64,000 nt of DNA from the NCBI GenBank assembly GCA_009739215.1, contig VSJF01000005.1, positions 248,001 to 312,000 of the forward strand. Direction: 5' to 3'. Below, piece after piece: positions 34,601-46,347 of the stretch. How positions within the stretch are numbered: position 1 is the first letter of the stretch; each line of letters starts with the position of its first letter. Under the pieces are notes generated by a model that was not told where the DNA came from, made no database searches, and saw nothing but the letters and a program-made list of their open reading frames with translations. Position numbers and translations under genes: made by a program. This stretch comes from Floccularia luteovirens. Its lineage: Eukaryota > Basidiomycota > Agaricomycetes > Agaricales > Squamanitaceae.

Positions 34601-37600
34601 AAAATTCTGCTATATACCCATGGTTCACTATATTTCAACTAGCCAGGTTTTACAGGGTAATTTTGGAAGTGCCCCGTATGCGACCTTTATTGGTCTGTCT
34701 AAGATGTTATTTCTTTCATTTGATTTACTCATATCTTATCTATAGCTTGCGGTGTTCGGTAATATGTATGGTCTAGCAAACATGTCGTTGTTCCTGATTA
34801 TGGTCAACTACATCGCTGCTCTTGTTGCTGTCCAGTTACTGAGGGGCGACTTCGGTGACGAGACCACAGTTAATTTTGGAGGACTCTGGAACTCTTTCTT
34901 GGCCATGTACCAAGTCTTTTCATCAGAAAATTGGACGGACGTTCTTTATGGTGCAACAAATGCCGAACTACGCCTTGGACAGACAGTTATTATTATCGTT
35001 TTCATCGCTTCATGGATGCTATTTGCGAACTGTCAGTAATATTTTTCTTCTTGTGCGTATCTTGTTGACTAACACCTATATCAGTCATCATGTTACAAAT
35101 GTTCATTGCCGTCATCAACGAGAATTTCGACGTTGCAGAGGAGGCTAAAAAGATCAAGCAAGCTTCAAAGTATTGGGAAGCACAAAAGTCACATGAAAGA
35201 AAACCTTCTTGGACGATGCGGTTAAACCCTTATCGATGGATTAAACCTACAGGAGTTCAAAGGGGAAATTTGCCTTCAGATTTGAGTCTACCTATGCAGA
35301 CCACGCTACTGCAAAGCGATACGGCTGCGAGCTCAAGGTCCGACGTGCAGGGTTCTATAACTGTAACGGGTTTTTTTGGTTACTAGCTCTCAAGAAATAT
35401 TGACCTTTATCTAGGATTATAATGACAACAAATATAAACCACGCCACCAGGCATCAAAGTCACTAACTACTCTCGAAAAGCTATTCGCAGGGGAGGCTCG
35501 TTCTGATGACATACCTATGACAAATCTGCGACAAGCAAAAATGATGGCTGCTAGCGAGGATCATGACGAACAATTGCAACGTCGTTTGTATGTTGTCATC
35601 ACTGTCCTTCCTTACTTTCATACTGAAATCTATATAGGAGGGTACTTGCAACTGTCAATCCTGAGGTTGCTAATCCTGATGATGCCGTTAAACGAGATCG
35701 ACGAGCCAGAAAAGCTACCTTCATACGCGAACATCCTTCTTACGATAAGACGTTTTGGATAATATCCCAAGACAATTTTACCAGAAGGATGTGTCAAAAG
35801 GTTGTACAACCAGCAAAAGGAGAACGTATTTTTGGAACGCCATATTCCCAAATTGCACATCCTGTCTTCCAGTTGATTATCCTCATGACAGTAATAGGTG
35901 GTATTATAGTGGAAGGAATTGCCACTCCCAGCTATAGACGCAACTACTATCTGCAACATGGTTTCATTCGAGGAGCCTGGTTCGATATTGCGGAGGCAGC
36001 GTTCGGTTTCTCCCTCTTTGTCGAGTTTCTGATAAAGATCATTGCGGACGGATTCATTTTCACACCAAACGCCTACCTTCAAAGCATATGGAATATCCTG
36101 GATTTTTTAATAATGTTTGGCATCATCGTCAATGTCTCCACTGGCCTTATCTGGGTTGGAGGAATCAGTCGATTTACTAGGTCTTTGAAGGCTCTTCGAG
36201 CGCTTCGCTTGATCACTCTCATAGACCGAATGCGAAATACATTCCAGTCACTGATTATCTCTGGAGCACTGCGAATCATTGACGCTGCGGTTCTAGCCAT
36301 TCTCTACATGATTCCCTACGCCGTTTGGGGCTTGAATATATTTGCAGGCAAGTTGAATTCATGTAACGATGATGGTGTATCTGGGATTTCGGATTGCATC
36401 AACGAGTATCCGAACACCGTTTACGGAGACTCCTTTGCCTTCCCAATTCCTAGAGTTTGGGATAATCCCTCACCTTCGACTACTTTTTCTTTCGATTCAT
36501 TCAAATCGTCCCTCCTGATTCTATTCGAAATCGTGTCTCTGGAAGGTTGGACAGACGTGATGGGTGTTGCAACTAGCGTTACAGGGCCAGGACTGCAACC
36601 ACAGACCAACGCAACGCAGGCTAACGCAATATTCTTCCTCATTTACAATCTTCTTGGTGGAGTTGTAATTTTAACTCTCTTCGTCAGGTTCGTCCTACCA
36701 AACTTATTATTTCTGACCACACCTCTTACATTTCTTTTTACAGTATCATCATTGGCAACTTTAGTTCTAAAACAGGATCTGCGTTTCTGACAAAACCCCA
36801 ACGGGAATGGATCGATTTGCAGAAATTGTTCAAACGCCAGCGTCCCTCCAAGCGACCTCCAACTAGACCCACAGGAACCATTCGTGGGTGGTGTTTTGAT
36901 CGTGCTGTACAAAAGCACGGGTGGTGGTCTCGTGCCATGACAATATTATTCATCCTGCATATATTTGCTTTGATGTACGTGTTTAAGGGGGTGTATTTTC
37001 CTTGCATCCGCTCATCTATTGTCTACAGGACCCAAACATTTTCCATTCATGGAGTTGCGGATGCAATTCGAAGTGGGTAAAGTCACATAACTTATTTCTT
37101 CTCCCACTTATCACTCTTATCGTCAACAGATGACTTCTTCCTAGCCTTGATGTTCATATACATCATCGATGTGGTAGTTCGCTTTTATGGTCTTGGGTGG
37201 CGGAGTTTCCACGCCAACGGATGGAATATTTTCGATATCATCGTTGCCATTGGGAGTTTCATAACTACTTTAATCGTCCGGTTTGGAACAAGTAGCCAGA
37301 TAAACAATGTCACGCAGCTGCAGAAACTCTTCCTAGTCAGCATAGCATTCAAGTTAGTGCAAAGAACGGATAGTTTGAACATGCTTTTCAAGACTGCAGT
37401 GTGAGTACATATATGCTGCTCATTCGTGCTTGTTGCTGATCCTGTGTATCTTTTTTAGTGCTAGCTTGCCTGTTATATTGAGTTTGCTTGGATTGTGGTT
37501 CATCCTTTTTGTGTTTTTCGCAATTTTATTTACGGAAGTATTCGGTTTGACAAAATGGAGTGTTGCAGAAACTCGGAGCAGGAACTACTCAACTCTGGGT

Positions 37601-39226
37601 TCTGCACTGGTAATGCTTGCATTCCAAAGTACAGGGTTAGTACAATCACATTGAAGTATTCTCTATCTGACAGCTTGACACCTATCTGCAGAGAAGGGTG
37701 GAATCAGTTTATGCATGATTTGTGAGATCTCAGAATTCACCTTTCAATACAATTTCTCATTATCTTCACAGTGACCTGACTTATCCGAGATGTACGAACG
37801 ACTTGGAAACAGATTGTGGCAGTACCGGATGGGCATTCTCTTTGTTCATAGCTTGGAATTTGTTAAGCATGGTGGGTGAGATCTGACATACTGTGTTAAA
37901 TTTCACTCATATTTTCTCCAGTATATCTTCGTGAACATGTTTACTGGTAGGTTTTTTCTCCCCGCAAATATCTTGAAGCAGTGTCTTATTACTCGCACAG
38001 GTGTTGTCGTCGAGAATTTCTCGTATGTTTTCCAAGCCTCCGGAAGTGGTTCCAAGTCAATTTCTCGCGAGCAAATGCGCACTTTCAAAAAAGTTTGGTC
38101 AGAACTTGCTAATCCTAAAACTGGTTATCTGGAACGACATCGTTTCGCAAAGTTTTTCTCTGTAAGTTATATGATAAACACAGAAACCTATCATTCTTAT
38201 CAATGAATGAACCCGCAGCGACTCAGCGGCGCCTTTGAAGTGCGCATATACCCCCCGCAATACAATGCCTCAAAGATTGCTGCAGCCTGCAGGGTCGACC
38301 CGGATTGTGAACAAATATGGCCTACGAGAAATATGTACGGTATTGACGTGAATAGGATGGAAGAAATCTTGGACCAAGTGGACTACAAGATGATAAGAAA
38401 AAGAAAAGCCACATATACTCGTCTCTACCATGAAGCAAGCATATCTTATCGACAGGGCTTAGGGATTTCTTTCACTGGCATGCTTCTCCTCTTGGCACAT
38501 CATAAGGTGATCGTTGAAGAAGAGGCTCTTGTGTAAATTTTTTTCTTTGATTTCCGAGGTCTTTACTGTACTAAACTGAAACCGTTTCCTTTCCTCAGTA
38601 TGAAGAACCTGATCGCACGAAAGGAGACGAACAAGCTTGTTACGGAACTCATCAACTTGGATCGCGTCCGTTCCCTGATGATAGGAATCACCGACCGAAA
38701 AAATTTCTTAGCCCACATGAAGAAAGTCCGAGCAGCAAGATTCGAACAAGGTAAGGTTTTTTACATGACTAGCCTTTCATGGATTTGATGATAAACCTTT
38801 GTTTCAGCGGATATACCCTCCATAGTCGTAGAGACAACACCGGAGACACCCACCATGCCTTCGAGGGACATTGCCAGCATAATCTATGACAACTCTGCAC
38901 CGAATAGCCCATCACCAACAAAACATAGATTTAGCCGTGGTTCATATGCTGTGTCGCTAGATTCAAGATACAAACACAAGGGCAAGCAAGCCAGTGATGT
39001 TGGTTCGTTTTCTGTGGATCTGGGCTCAAAATCACCGTGTGTTTTTTTTAACACTCTGTAAAGCTGTGAAAACTGAGTGTAGTCTGCCCGTATAGATTGT
39101 CGGATGATGAACAGCATGACATTGTTTCAGCATCGCAACAGTCGCCAGGTTGGAAAGGTGAGAATAGGACCTATAAAATATAATAGACCGATTCTAATTA
39201 CTGCTTGCTACCTAGGCTTGGTGTAA
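31657..39226 (+). CDS. CCH1: CCH1, voltage-gated high-affinity calcium channel
   Basis: Twenty-five exons join in phase to about 2080 residues: 31657-32492, 32547-32726, 32780-33407, 33460-33542, 33596-33806, 33857-33946, 34003-34178, 34248-34692, 34746-35031, 35085-35362, 35415-35587, 35638-36687, 36744-36974, 37029-37072, 37130-37400, 37459-37635, 37692-37721, 37772-37871, 37922-37946, 38001-38161, 38219-38532, 38599-38750, 38808-39036, 39096-39157, 39216-39226. Cch1 with Mid1 forms the plasma-membrane calcium influx channel used in pheromone, ER-stress and cation-stress responses. Four six-helix repeats are visible, with S4-like segments such as [20 protein letters not shown]. The pore loops read ASANGW, SENWTD, LEGWTD and GEGWNQ, an N-E-E-E filter as known for fungal Cch1. 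The N-terminus is a long Ser/Pro-rich cytosolic tail; the C-terminus has an EF-hand-like region. The 54-nt intron at 32493-32546 contains an in-frame TAG, so exon 1 looks like a separate ORF if it is missed. Confidence 0.95.
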
Positions 39227-39540
39227 AGGAGATCTTAAAACTCTACTTAGGAGCATTAGACGTAGAAGCTTATGGACCATCATTAACATCGTAAACACTA
39301 ATTTATGTACTTAGATACCCAGACAACCCAATATGAATACTCACTAGCAAAAATTCACTTATTTGGACAAGATTAGACATAAAACTTGTAGAATAATAGC
39401 CTCTTTTTTTCTCGCAGAAGGATATTTAATCAAATCAGTATCATTTTCTGAAGTAAGAACGAAAAAGAGCAAATGAAGTACGATAGAATTTCAACAGCAA
39501 GCAAAAAAGTAAAACAGCAAACATTCACAAAACCAGGGCC
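39227..39540. other. convergent 3' region
   Basis: About 310 AT-rich bases between the stop codons of CCH1 and eIF3a; carries both 3' UTRs. Confidence 0.5.
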
Positions 39541-42500
39541 CTAGGTTCCTCGTTGTAGTCTGCTAGGACGCCAGACCTTCTTCTCTGGTACAGCTTGGAA
39601 TCCATCATCATCCTTCTTTGCCTCTTCCTTAACGGGGGCAGGTGAACTTGATCTTGGAGGGACGTTTGACACAGTCCGTGAGGCTAATCCACCAGCAGCA
39701 GCTTTGGCTTCTTCTTTCGCTCGCCATCCACCTCCCGCAACAGCCCCGGCCCTGAACTTCGGCACAGGTGCAGGACTCTCGGAACGAGGAGGAACAGTTG
39801 ATGCATTAGTGGCAGGTGTAGGATTGGGAGGACCTGCGCGTCGCCAGGTTTCTCCTCCATTCGTCCTTGCCGGTGCCGCCACTGATGCAGGTGTAGTGGT
39901 CGCAGAGACTGCCGGCTTCTTTCGGGCGGCTGCCCGTGCCAAGGCTTCCTCCTCTCTCTGGGCTTGCAACCTCGCCTTTTCGTTGGCAAGCGCACGCTCT
40001 GCCTCCCGTTGCTTGCGTGCTTCTTCTGCCTCCCGCTTAGCATTCTCTGCAGCTTCTTGCTTGGCCAATTCTTCCAAACGTTGTCGCTCTTCCTCTTCTG
40101 CCTGCTCTGTTTACAATGGGTTATGAGTTAATCTGGGATCACAAATAACGATAGAAAAAAATCAACCTTTCTCTCTCTTTAAGCGCTCTTCGTCAAGTTT
40201 GCTTTGACGTGCAAGGGTCTCTTCATTAGCTTTAATAACCTCTTTTCTTCTGAGTTCCTTCTCGGTGGCAATCTTCTTCTGAGCAGCCGCCTGCCTTTTC
40301 GCAAACTCTTCACTCTTCTTAGCCATGATAACCTCTCTCCTTGCAGTATAATCAGCCATCATGCGGGCCATTCGGGTTTTAGTTTCCAGATCTTCTTGAT
40401 GAGCACGCTTAGCCTCCTCTCTCCGCGTTTTTTGTATCGCTTCAAACGTTTCACGATCTGTCTTCTGCTGGAGTTCATAATCATGTGAAAGGAGTGGCCG
40501 TTCATCCTTGCGATAAGCACGCTCGAGATGATCGATCCGTTTTGCAACGATACGTAACCGTTCGTTGAGCTCTTTCTTCTCCTTTTCAAGTTGAGCAACT
40601 TGAATCGTGATGAGACCTTCCGTGTTATAGTTTTCGAGTTTCTGTGTCCATAAAAAAGTCATACATCAACTCATCAAAGATATACATCAGACTTACGTCA
40701 ACATCGTTTGGCTTCAAGATACCCTTATCCACCAGACTCTGAGCATATTTCTTGGCTTCACCAATCCGGATAGATTCGATCTCCTTCTTTGTCCTTTCTT
40801 GCTCCTTCCTCCTCAGCTCTTCTCGTGCTCTCCTCGATTCTTCCTCCTTCTCCCTCCTGTTCTGTTCCGCTCGCCTGCTAGTCTCCTCTTTCTCTTTTCT
40901 AACGCTCAACTCGCTCAAGAGCTCTCTTCTTCTTGCTACTAAAGCTCTCCTCAACTGCAGAGCCTTCCTTTCCGACTCTACGGCAACAACCAAGGATTTG
41001 AACGTCTCTGCCTGCTCTTCTACTGTGGGTTTAGCAACCTGAGGCTCTCTTGAATCGAGAGTTTGGAGTGAATTGTGCAAGCATATCGCGATCTTACTGA
41101 GCCGTGTCCGTACTAGATCAGCTACTGATGGTTGAATCGCATTCTCCCAAGATCCACCTGCAGAAGGCTGCTGTTCATCGGCAGTGATGAATGCATCATC
41201 ACAGAAAGAAATACTGCCCTCCTTGTGATCGACACGAATATTAAGCTCTCCACGACGAGCGCACCCCATGACGTAGGCCTCGACTTGTTCAGCCTCATAC
41301 GCTCCTTCCAGACCAGCTTCCTTTAGAGGAGAGACCAAGGACAGGAGTTTTTCAATTTTGATGGTCGAGTAGACTTGCGATAGTTGTGAAAGGAGTCGTG
41401 ACAGTAGAGCACGTTGTAATAGAGTAAGATAAGATGAATAAGCGCTGTCAGTAGAGAGAGTTTTGAGGAGGGAGGCTATTGAGGAGCAGAGAGTGAGTGG
41501 ATCAAACGTCACTTCGAGAATATTGTACAGAGATTTAATAGAATCTGGCGATAGTTTGAGAACGTCCCGCGAGAGCTGCAACCAATAAGCTCAATAAGCC
41601 ACTCCTCCAAAATATAATTAAAGAGCTTACAGCATCCTTAAGCAGTCCAGAACGGGTAGGCATTTTACTGAGGCCCAGGAGAGCAGTCAATCGTGCATTT
41701 CTGCCTTTGAGTTCTTCCGGCTCTTCTTGTAACCCTACAGGTACCGCCAACGCGCTGACCAATACCTGGCCTGCAAGCCTGCCGAGCTCCTCTTCAGATT
41801 TACCACCAATATTCATGGCAATAGAATAATATCGCGACCACGCGGCAGCATGATAAAGTGCATTGCCACTCATTAAGAAAATTTTAGTGAGCTTCTCGTA
41901 ATAGTTTGCCATCATGGCAGGGCGAGGAGCCTTTTTGGCCAACGTAAGGAGGTTGTGGACATCCTCAACAGAACGGAAGGCCTCTTGCCACAGTTCTAGT
42001 TCCACGGAAGTATTAAGCTGTGCAAAACGAGTATCGAGATGATGTTGAAGGGTATCAGGATCCGAAAGGTTAATCGAGTGTTGTTGGTGGGAATACTTGG
42101 CTACATTAGTGAGGTGTAGTCGTAGTGTCTCACATAACCGGCGAAATTCGACTTTACGCTGGTGTTTTAAGCAGAATTTAAATGCTTGCTGGGCAATTTG
42201 CTACAAATGGTATTAGGTCAATGTTATCGCGTAATATCACTTGTTCGGCTTACTTGGTAGATAGCCTCTAAACGAGCATTATTTTTCAAAGTCTCCAATG
42301 ATGTTCTATAACTCTCCCAAAGGAATTTGAGCCATGGAGTCACGAGGGCCCTGTCTGTGCGGTCCTTACTCTGATCACCGCTCACTGCACCTAACAAAAT
42401 ACTCTCTGGAGTTTCACTAGCCTCCAAATCATCCACATCCACCGCGGACTTGACAGCCGCCTTTTCCTGAGCTTCCCGGACTTTATTGTCCGCTAATTGC

Positions 42501-42781
42501 ACAAATCGCATGATTACTGACTCGATACTCTGAACACTAGTGTTCTGAGCAATGTTTTTGTACTGCATCAACCCCTCTTTAGCAGTCCGTCCTTTACGCA
42601 TATCGACGCAGAGTTCAATGAAGCGATGCATTATTGGTTCGAGAGAAGTTAATGGAGTTGATCTGAATTTCTTGGATGAGAACATCTCTGTTAGTGACTG
42701 CAAGGCCGCATGTGTTTGGCCGACAGAAACCAGGCCTTCCGCCTGCTTCAAGACAGTCTCCGGTTTTGAGAATGGCGCCAT
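39541..42781 (-). CDS. TIF32: translation initiation factor eIF3 subunit a
   Basis: Exons 42254-42781, 41631-42200, 40697-41575, 40167-40641 and 39541-40106 join to 1005 residues. eIF3a is the scaffold of eIF3 on the 40S subunit and helps mRNA recruitment and scanning. Seen: the start [20 protein letters not shown], the helical region ([38 protein letters not shown]), a PCI domain at about 340-520, then a long charged coiled-coil (spectrin-like) segment rich in Arg/Glu/Lys and an Ala/Pro-rich tail with repeated [14 protein letters not shown] and [10 protein letters not shown] ends. Domain order and length fit fungal Tif32. Strongly biased codons create long antisense frames (for example 39704-40126 plus strand) that are not genes. 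Confidence 0.94.
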
Positions 42782-43112
42782 GATTGACTAAAATAACGTT
42801 GATAAGAGATTGATACTTCTGATAAGGACATCACTCACTTTACGAGTTAGTAGGTTGGGACTCGCAGGTCGCCTTGGAGGTCAAAGTGAATGTGGATTGC
42901 AGGCTGATTTTGTGTAGACGCTAGCGGAGAGTCACGAAAATTTAGGTTCAGCTTTAGGGCAGGTCTCAATGTCACACCGCTCGCCTGAAGTACAATTCTA
43001 CAGGGTATATCTACTTCATCCTAGAAGATATAAACTTTACAAGAATTAAAGAACACAACAGTGTCCATATCAGTATCAGAAAAAAAAATACATATACCAC
43101 TACCAGAAAATA
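42782..43112. other. intergenic
   Basis: About 330 bp between the eIF3a start and the 3' end of the next minus-strand gene. No gene seen. Confidence 0.45.
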
Positions 43113-45295
43113 TTATGTGTAGCCAAATATCACACCGATTAAATCTCTCCAACTCCTTTTCACAACAACTGTCGCACCACCACCATATTCCTGCGCTAGC
43201 CATTCCAAATACCGCGCATCAGCTCCACTAAGCGGCCCCAGCTCAAATGCGAGGATATCTTTTGGTGTAAGACATACAATATTTGTGCCATCAGAAGTTA
43301 TGCCACGAGGAAGGAATGATTGTAAAATAGAGACTTGGAAGGATATATGTGCATGGAATGTTTGTATCAAAGCGAGTGTTGTCAGTACCTGTCCATGATG
43401 ACTGTGTTCCACAGTGGACAGCTCATGGTACAACTCTTCAGTTTCAATACTGAGAGATGAAGATACTTCACGAGTTTTTCCGTTTGCAACAGCAGAAGAT
43501 CCACCAGCCACAGTTGCTCGTCCGCTTGACCAGGATACAGCACTCGATCTTTTTTGAGCTTTGGGAGTTGGTGTGGCAGGTGATCCAATCCCGACACCTG
43601 CAGAAGGCTTTGGTCCACCTTCTATTCCCATTCCTACATTGCGTACATATGTGCCACGTAACGTCAGATCGTCATCACCGTCCAGTCTTACCGCTCCCCA
43701 ATTCTCAGGACCATTAGCAGTAGAATATGACATTGCTGAGTTGCCACGCCAGGAGCCTATCCATAGACCAGCACAAATGATACATACATCTTCATAGACT
43801 CGCCATGCATCAGTCCACGTGGAAACAGATTTAAGCTTTGCAGCAGCTTCAGGTGATGAAGAAGGCCCACAGCACGAGTGATGTGATTCCTTGTCCGAAA
43901 CCTGTTGTAGAATCCGGTCTATTTCATTCCACTAATACCATAGGTCAGTGAAAATCTTGAAAGATTAGATTAGATTATCCCATACAAGTTTGACATCACT
44001 CCAGGCGAAGCGAATTGTCGACAAGCGATAGGATGGCCCCTTTGAACCAGGTTGACAAGGAACTTGTTTCGAGCTGTAAAATGAAGGCCGCGTAGCTTTG
44101 TTTGGTGTCGATGTTGTTAAATCAATGAGGAGATCGTAGTATGACGGCTTTTCCAGAAATATCGCATCCGTCGTGCCTGAACTCTAATGATAAGTTTCTA
44201 TGCTCGGTGGTAATGTTAAATCTTACATGCAATCCATCCACGGCCGGTTTTCCCTTCAGCGTATAATCTATCAACATCGCTAAGCGTCACCATACCCAAC
44301 ACGTTGATCGGTTCCCTGGACCGTCCCTTGACTTTATCTGATACATGGGAGGAGCCATCTTTCGGTTCGACTTGATAATCATAGCAAATATCAGCAGCAA
44401 CTTGACACAAAATGCATGCCGCTTCCACCGGAGGTAGTGTAAGGATGAGTATCCTCCGTCGACCCAAGACATGTTTATATAATGTGAGGCAAGATGGTCC
44501 AAGGATCCGCAAAAGATGTGGAAGGTGAACCGTAGGGCTGGCGTCCAAGAAATTCCGTCCGGTCTAACGGAAGGATTATAACTAGATGCTCAAACATTAT
44601 GGCAGAATAGAACTCGAACTTACCCCAAGAAGTTCATCTTCCCACCCATTCCAATCACCTGCACCACCAAGGTCTGCCCTTCTAAGCTTGCGTTCTTCGA
44701 AGAATGCTCGAGCAAGATCCCATTCAGCATTTCCAGGCTGCAGGGATTCTGACAACTCCACCCGACTATATATTCTATCGATCAGATCTCTAAGGGGTTT
44801 AACATGCCTCCACGGACGGGGTCTGGATGTCTTTGCTAGAAGGATACCAAGGGATGATAGACGGAAACCACGGTGGCCGTGCTCCGTAGTTTTACGCCTG
44901 CGGAAAACACAGACTCCATGCTGTCCATCTTTGGTAAAATATCTGGAGAAATTGTAAGCAAAAGTTGAAGGAGCATGTTTCACCTTACATTGTGTCCTGC
45001 TCAACCAAATGTAATCCGCTTGGCAGCGCACTGAACTCTAACCGGTCAAGGTTTAAATCTATGAAAGTTGCAAGATTAGATTCAAAGAAAGTCAGCAGCA
45101 GGTAAAGGTAGCTATACCATCACTAGCTGTTACAGCCCAATCTAGGACGTTTCCTTCTGTCGGATGAAAAGAGGCATGGAAGATTGCAACTACCGGCGGT
45201 TGCAAAAAGTAGTCAGCTACATAGTTTTTTATCACATAGCACGAGGCCGCACCTAAGTCCTGAGGGGGTTTACCCTTAATTTCCTCTGCAGACAT
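43113..45295 (-). CDS. DENND11/LCHN-like protein (DENN superfamily)
   Basis: Six exons (45118-45295, 44989-45058, 44624-44942, 44227-44563, 43986-44176, 43113-43931) join to 637 residues. The N-terminus reads VVAIFHASFHPTEGNVLDWA, followed by LEFSALPSGLHLVEQDTIYF and GVCVFRRRKT, the pattern of the LCHN/DUF2347 family (yeast Anr2 relatives), a DENN-type fold. The middle carries HLPHLLRILGPSCLTLYKHV and LGRRRILILTLPPVEAACIL, typical of the DENN core. The C-terminal part (LSTIRFAWSDVKLWNEIDRI through a Ser/Thr/Gly-rich linker to YLEWLAQEYGGGATVVVKRS) matches the DUF4484-like tail. DENN proteins commonly act as Rab GEFs or membrane-trafficking regulators; the partner here is unknown. It diverges from prefoldin 5. 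Confidence 0.82.
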
Positions 45296-45709
45296 TCAAA
45301 AAACACAAAAGTTGGGGGATGAAGGGCCAGTATAGAATCCGATGGATGCTTAAAGGACAGAAGGAAGCGTTATCAATGTTGTCTGGACAAGCGAAGGGAA
45401 AGGCTGGTCCCTGTGGGTGTCACACTGTCAACAGCCGCATTGCAATCCGTCACATGATTCGTACCAGTAGCGGGGCTGTATTTCCCTAATTTCACCATAA
45501 GTATATATGTAGTACGTTTCTTAAGGAGTATTTCCTGGAGTAATCTAATGAAACGTCCTGACACTCTTGCATATTTTCCAAGGAAATAGATGAAGAAACT
45601 TATGCACAAGCTTTACAATATACATATATTGGGAGTAATTAAATACAGTTTTCTCACCCCCCATATTTCCTTTCCGAAGTGATTCATAAGTTTCGTGTTT
45701 CCGTCAAGT
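45296..45709. other. divergent promoter region
   Basis: About 410 bp between the starts of the DENN-type gene and prefoldin 5. No gene seen. Confidence 0.45.
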
Positions 45710-46347
45710 ATGTCCCAGGGACAACCAATCAATGTATCAGACCTTGACATCTCTCAACTGTCTGAAGTACAGAAACAGCTAGAGGATGTGCGGTTTCTTC
45801 TTGAATACTCCGCGTCTCACTATAACTAATTTTGGCTAACAAAAAAAGGAGCTCAACCATCTCACAAACTCTTTTGCTCAACTGAAGCAAGCCCAAGGAA
45901 AGTTCAAATCGTGCATTGAGAATGTGGGCGAAGTAACTCCGAAGAATAAAGGTTTCGATAATCCACCTCCTTTTTCCATAGCCCGATGCCCATTTTTTTT
46001 AAAATGCAGATAAAACTATCCTAGTTCCGTTAACGAACTCGCTTTATGTTCCCGGAAATCTTAGCGATCCTGATCATGTCATCGTAGACGTCGGAACTGG
46101 TTATTTCGTGCGCAAAGTACGTTCACCACTTTTCCTTGTATCGATCTTCACTGATGCTAATCATCCTTGCCGTTAGACGAGACCTCAGGCTACAAAACAT
46201 TACAAGGACAAAGTCGAATACATACAAGGCAATCTTGAAAAACTGGAAGACACTATCCAGAAGAAACGTGATAATATGAACTCTTTGGTTGCTATAATGC
46301 AGTCCAAGATGCAATCCCAGACACAGAATCCAACTAAAGGCTCATGA
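45710..46347 (+). CDS. GIM5: prefoldin subunit 5
   Basis: Exons 45710-45787, 45849-45951, 46010-46116 and 46177-46347 give 152 residues. Prefoldin 5 is an alpha-type subunit of the hexameric chaperone that passes nascent actin and tubulin to CCT. Seen: N-terminal helix ([35 protein letters not shown]), the central beta segment [15 protein letters not shown] with [11 protein letters not shown], and the C-terminal coiled-coil helix ([20 protein letters not shown]). Length and order are exact for the family. Confidence 0.95.

Noticed and set aside
39704..40126. 140-residue plus-strand frame
   Set aside because: Lies exactly opposite the biased Ala/Arg/Glu coding region of eIF3a; it is an antisense shadow.
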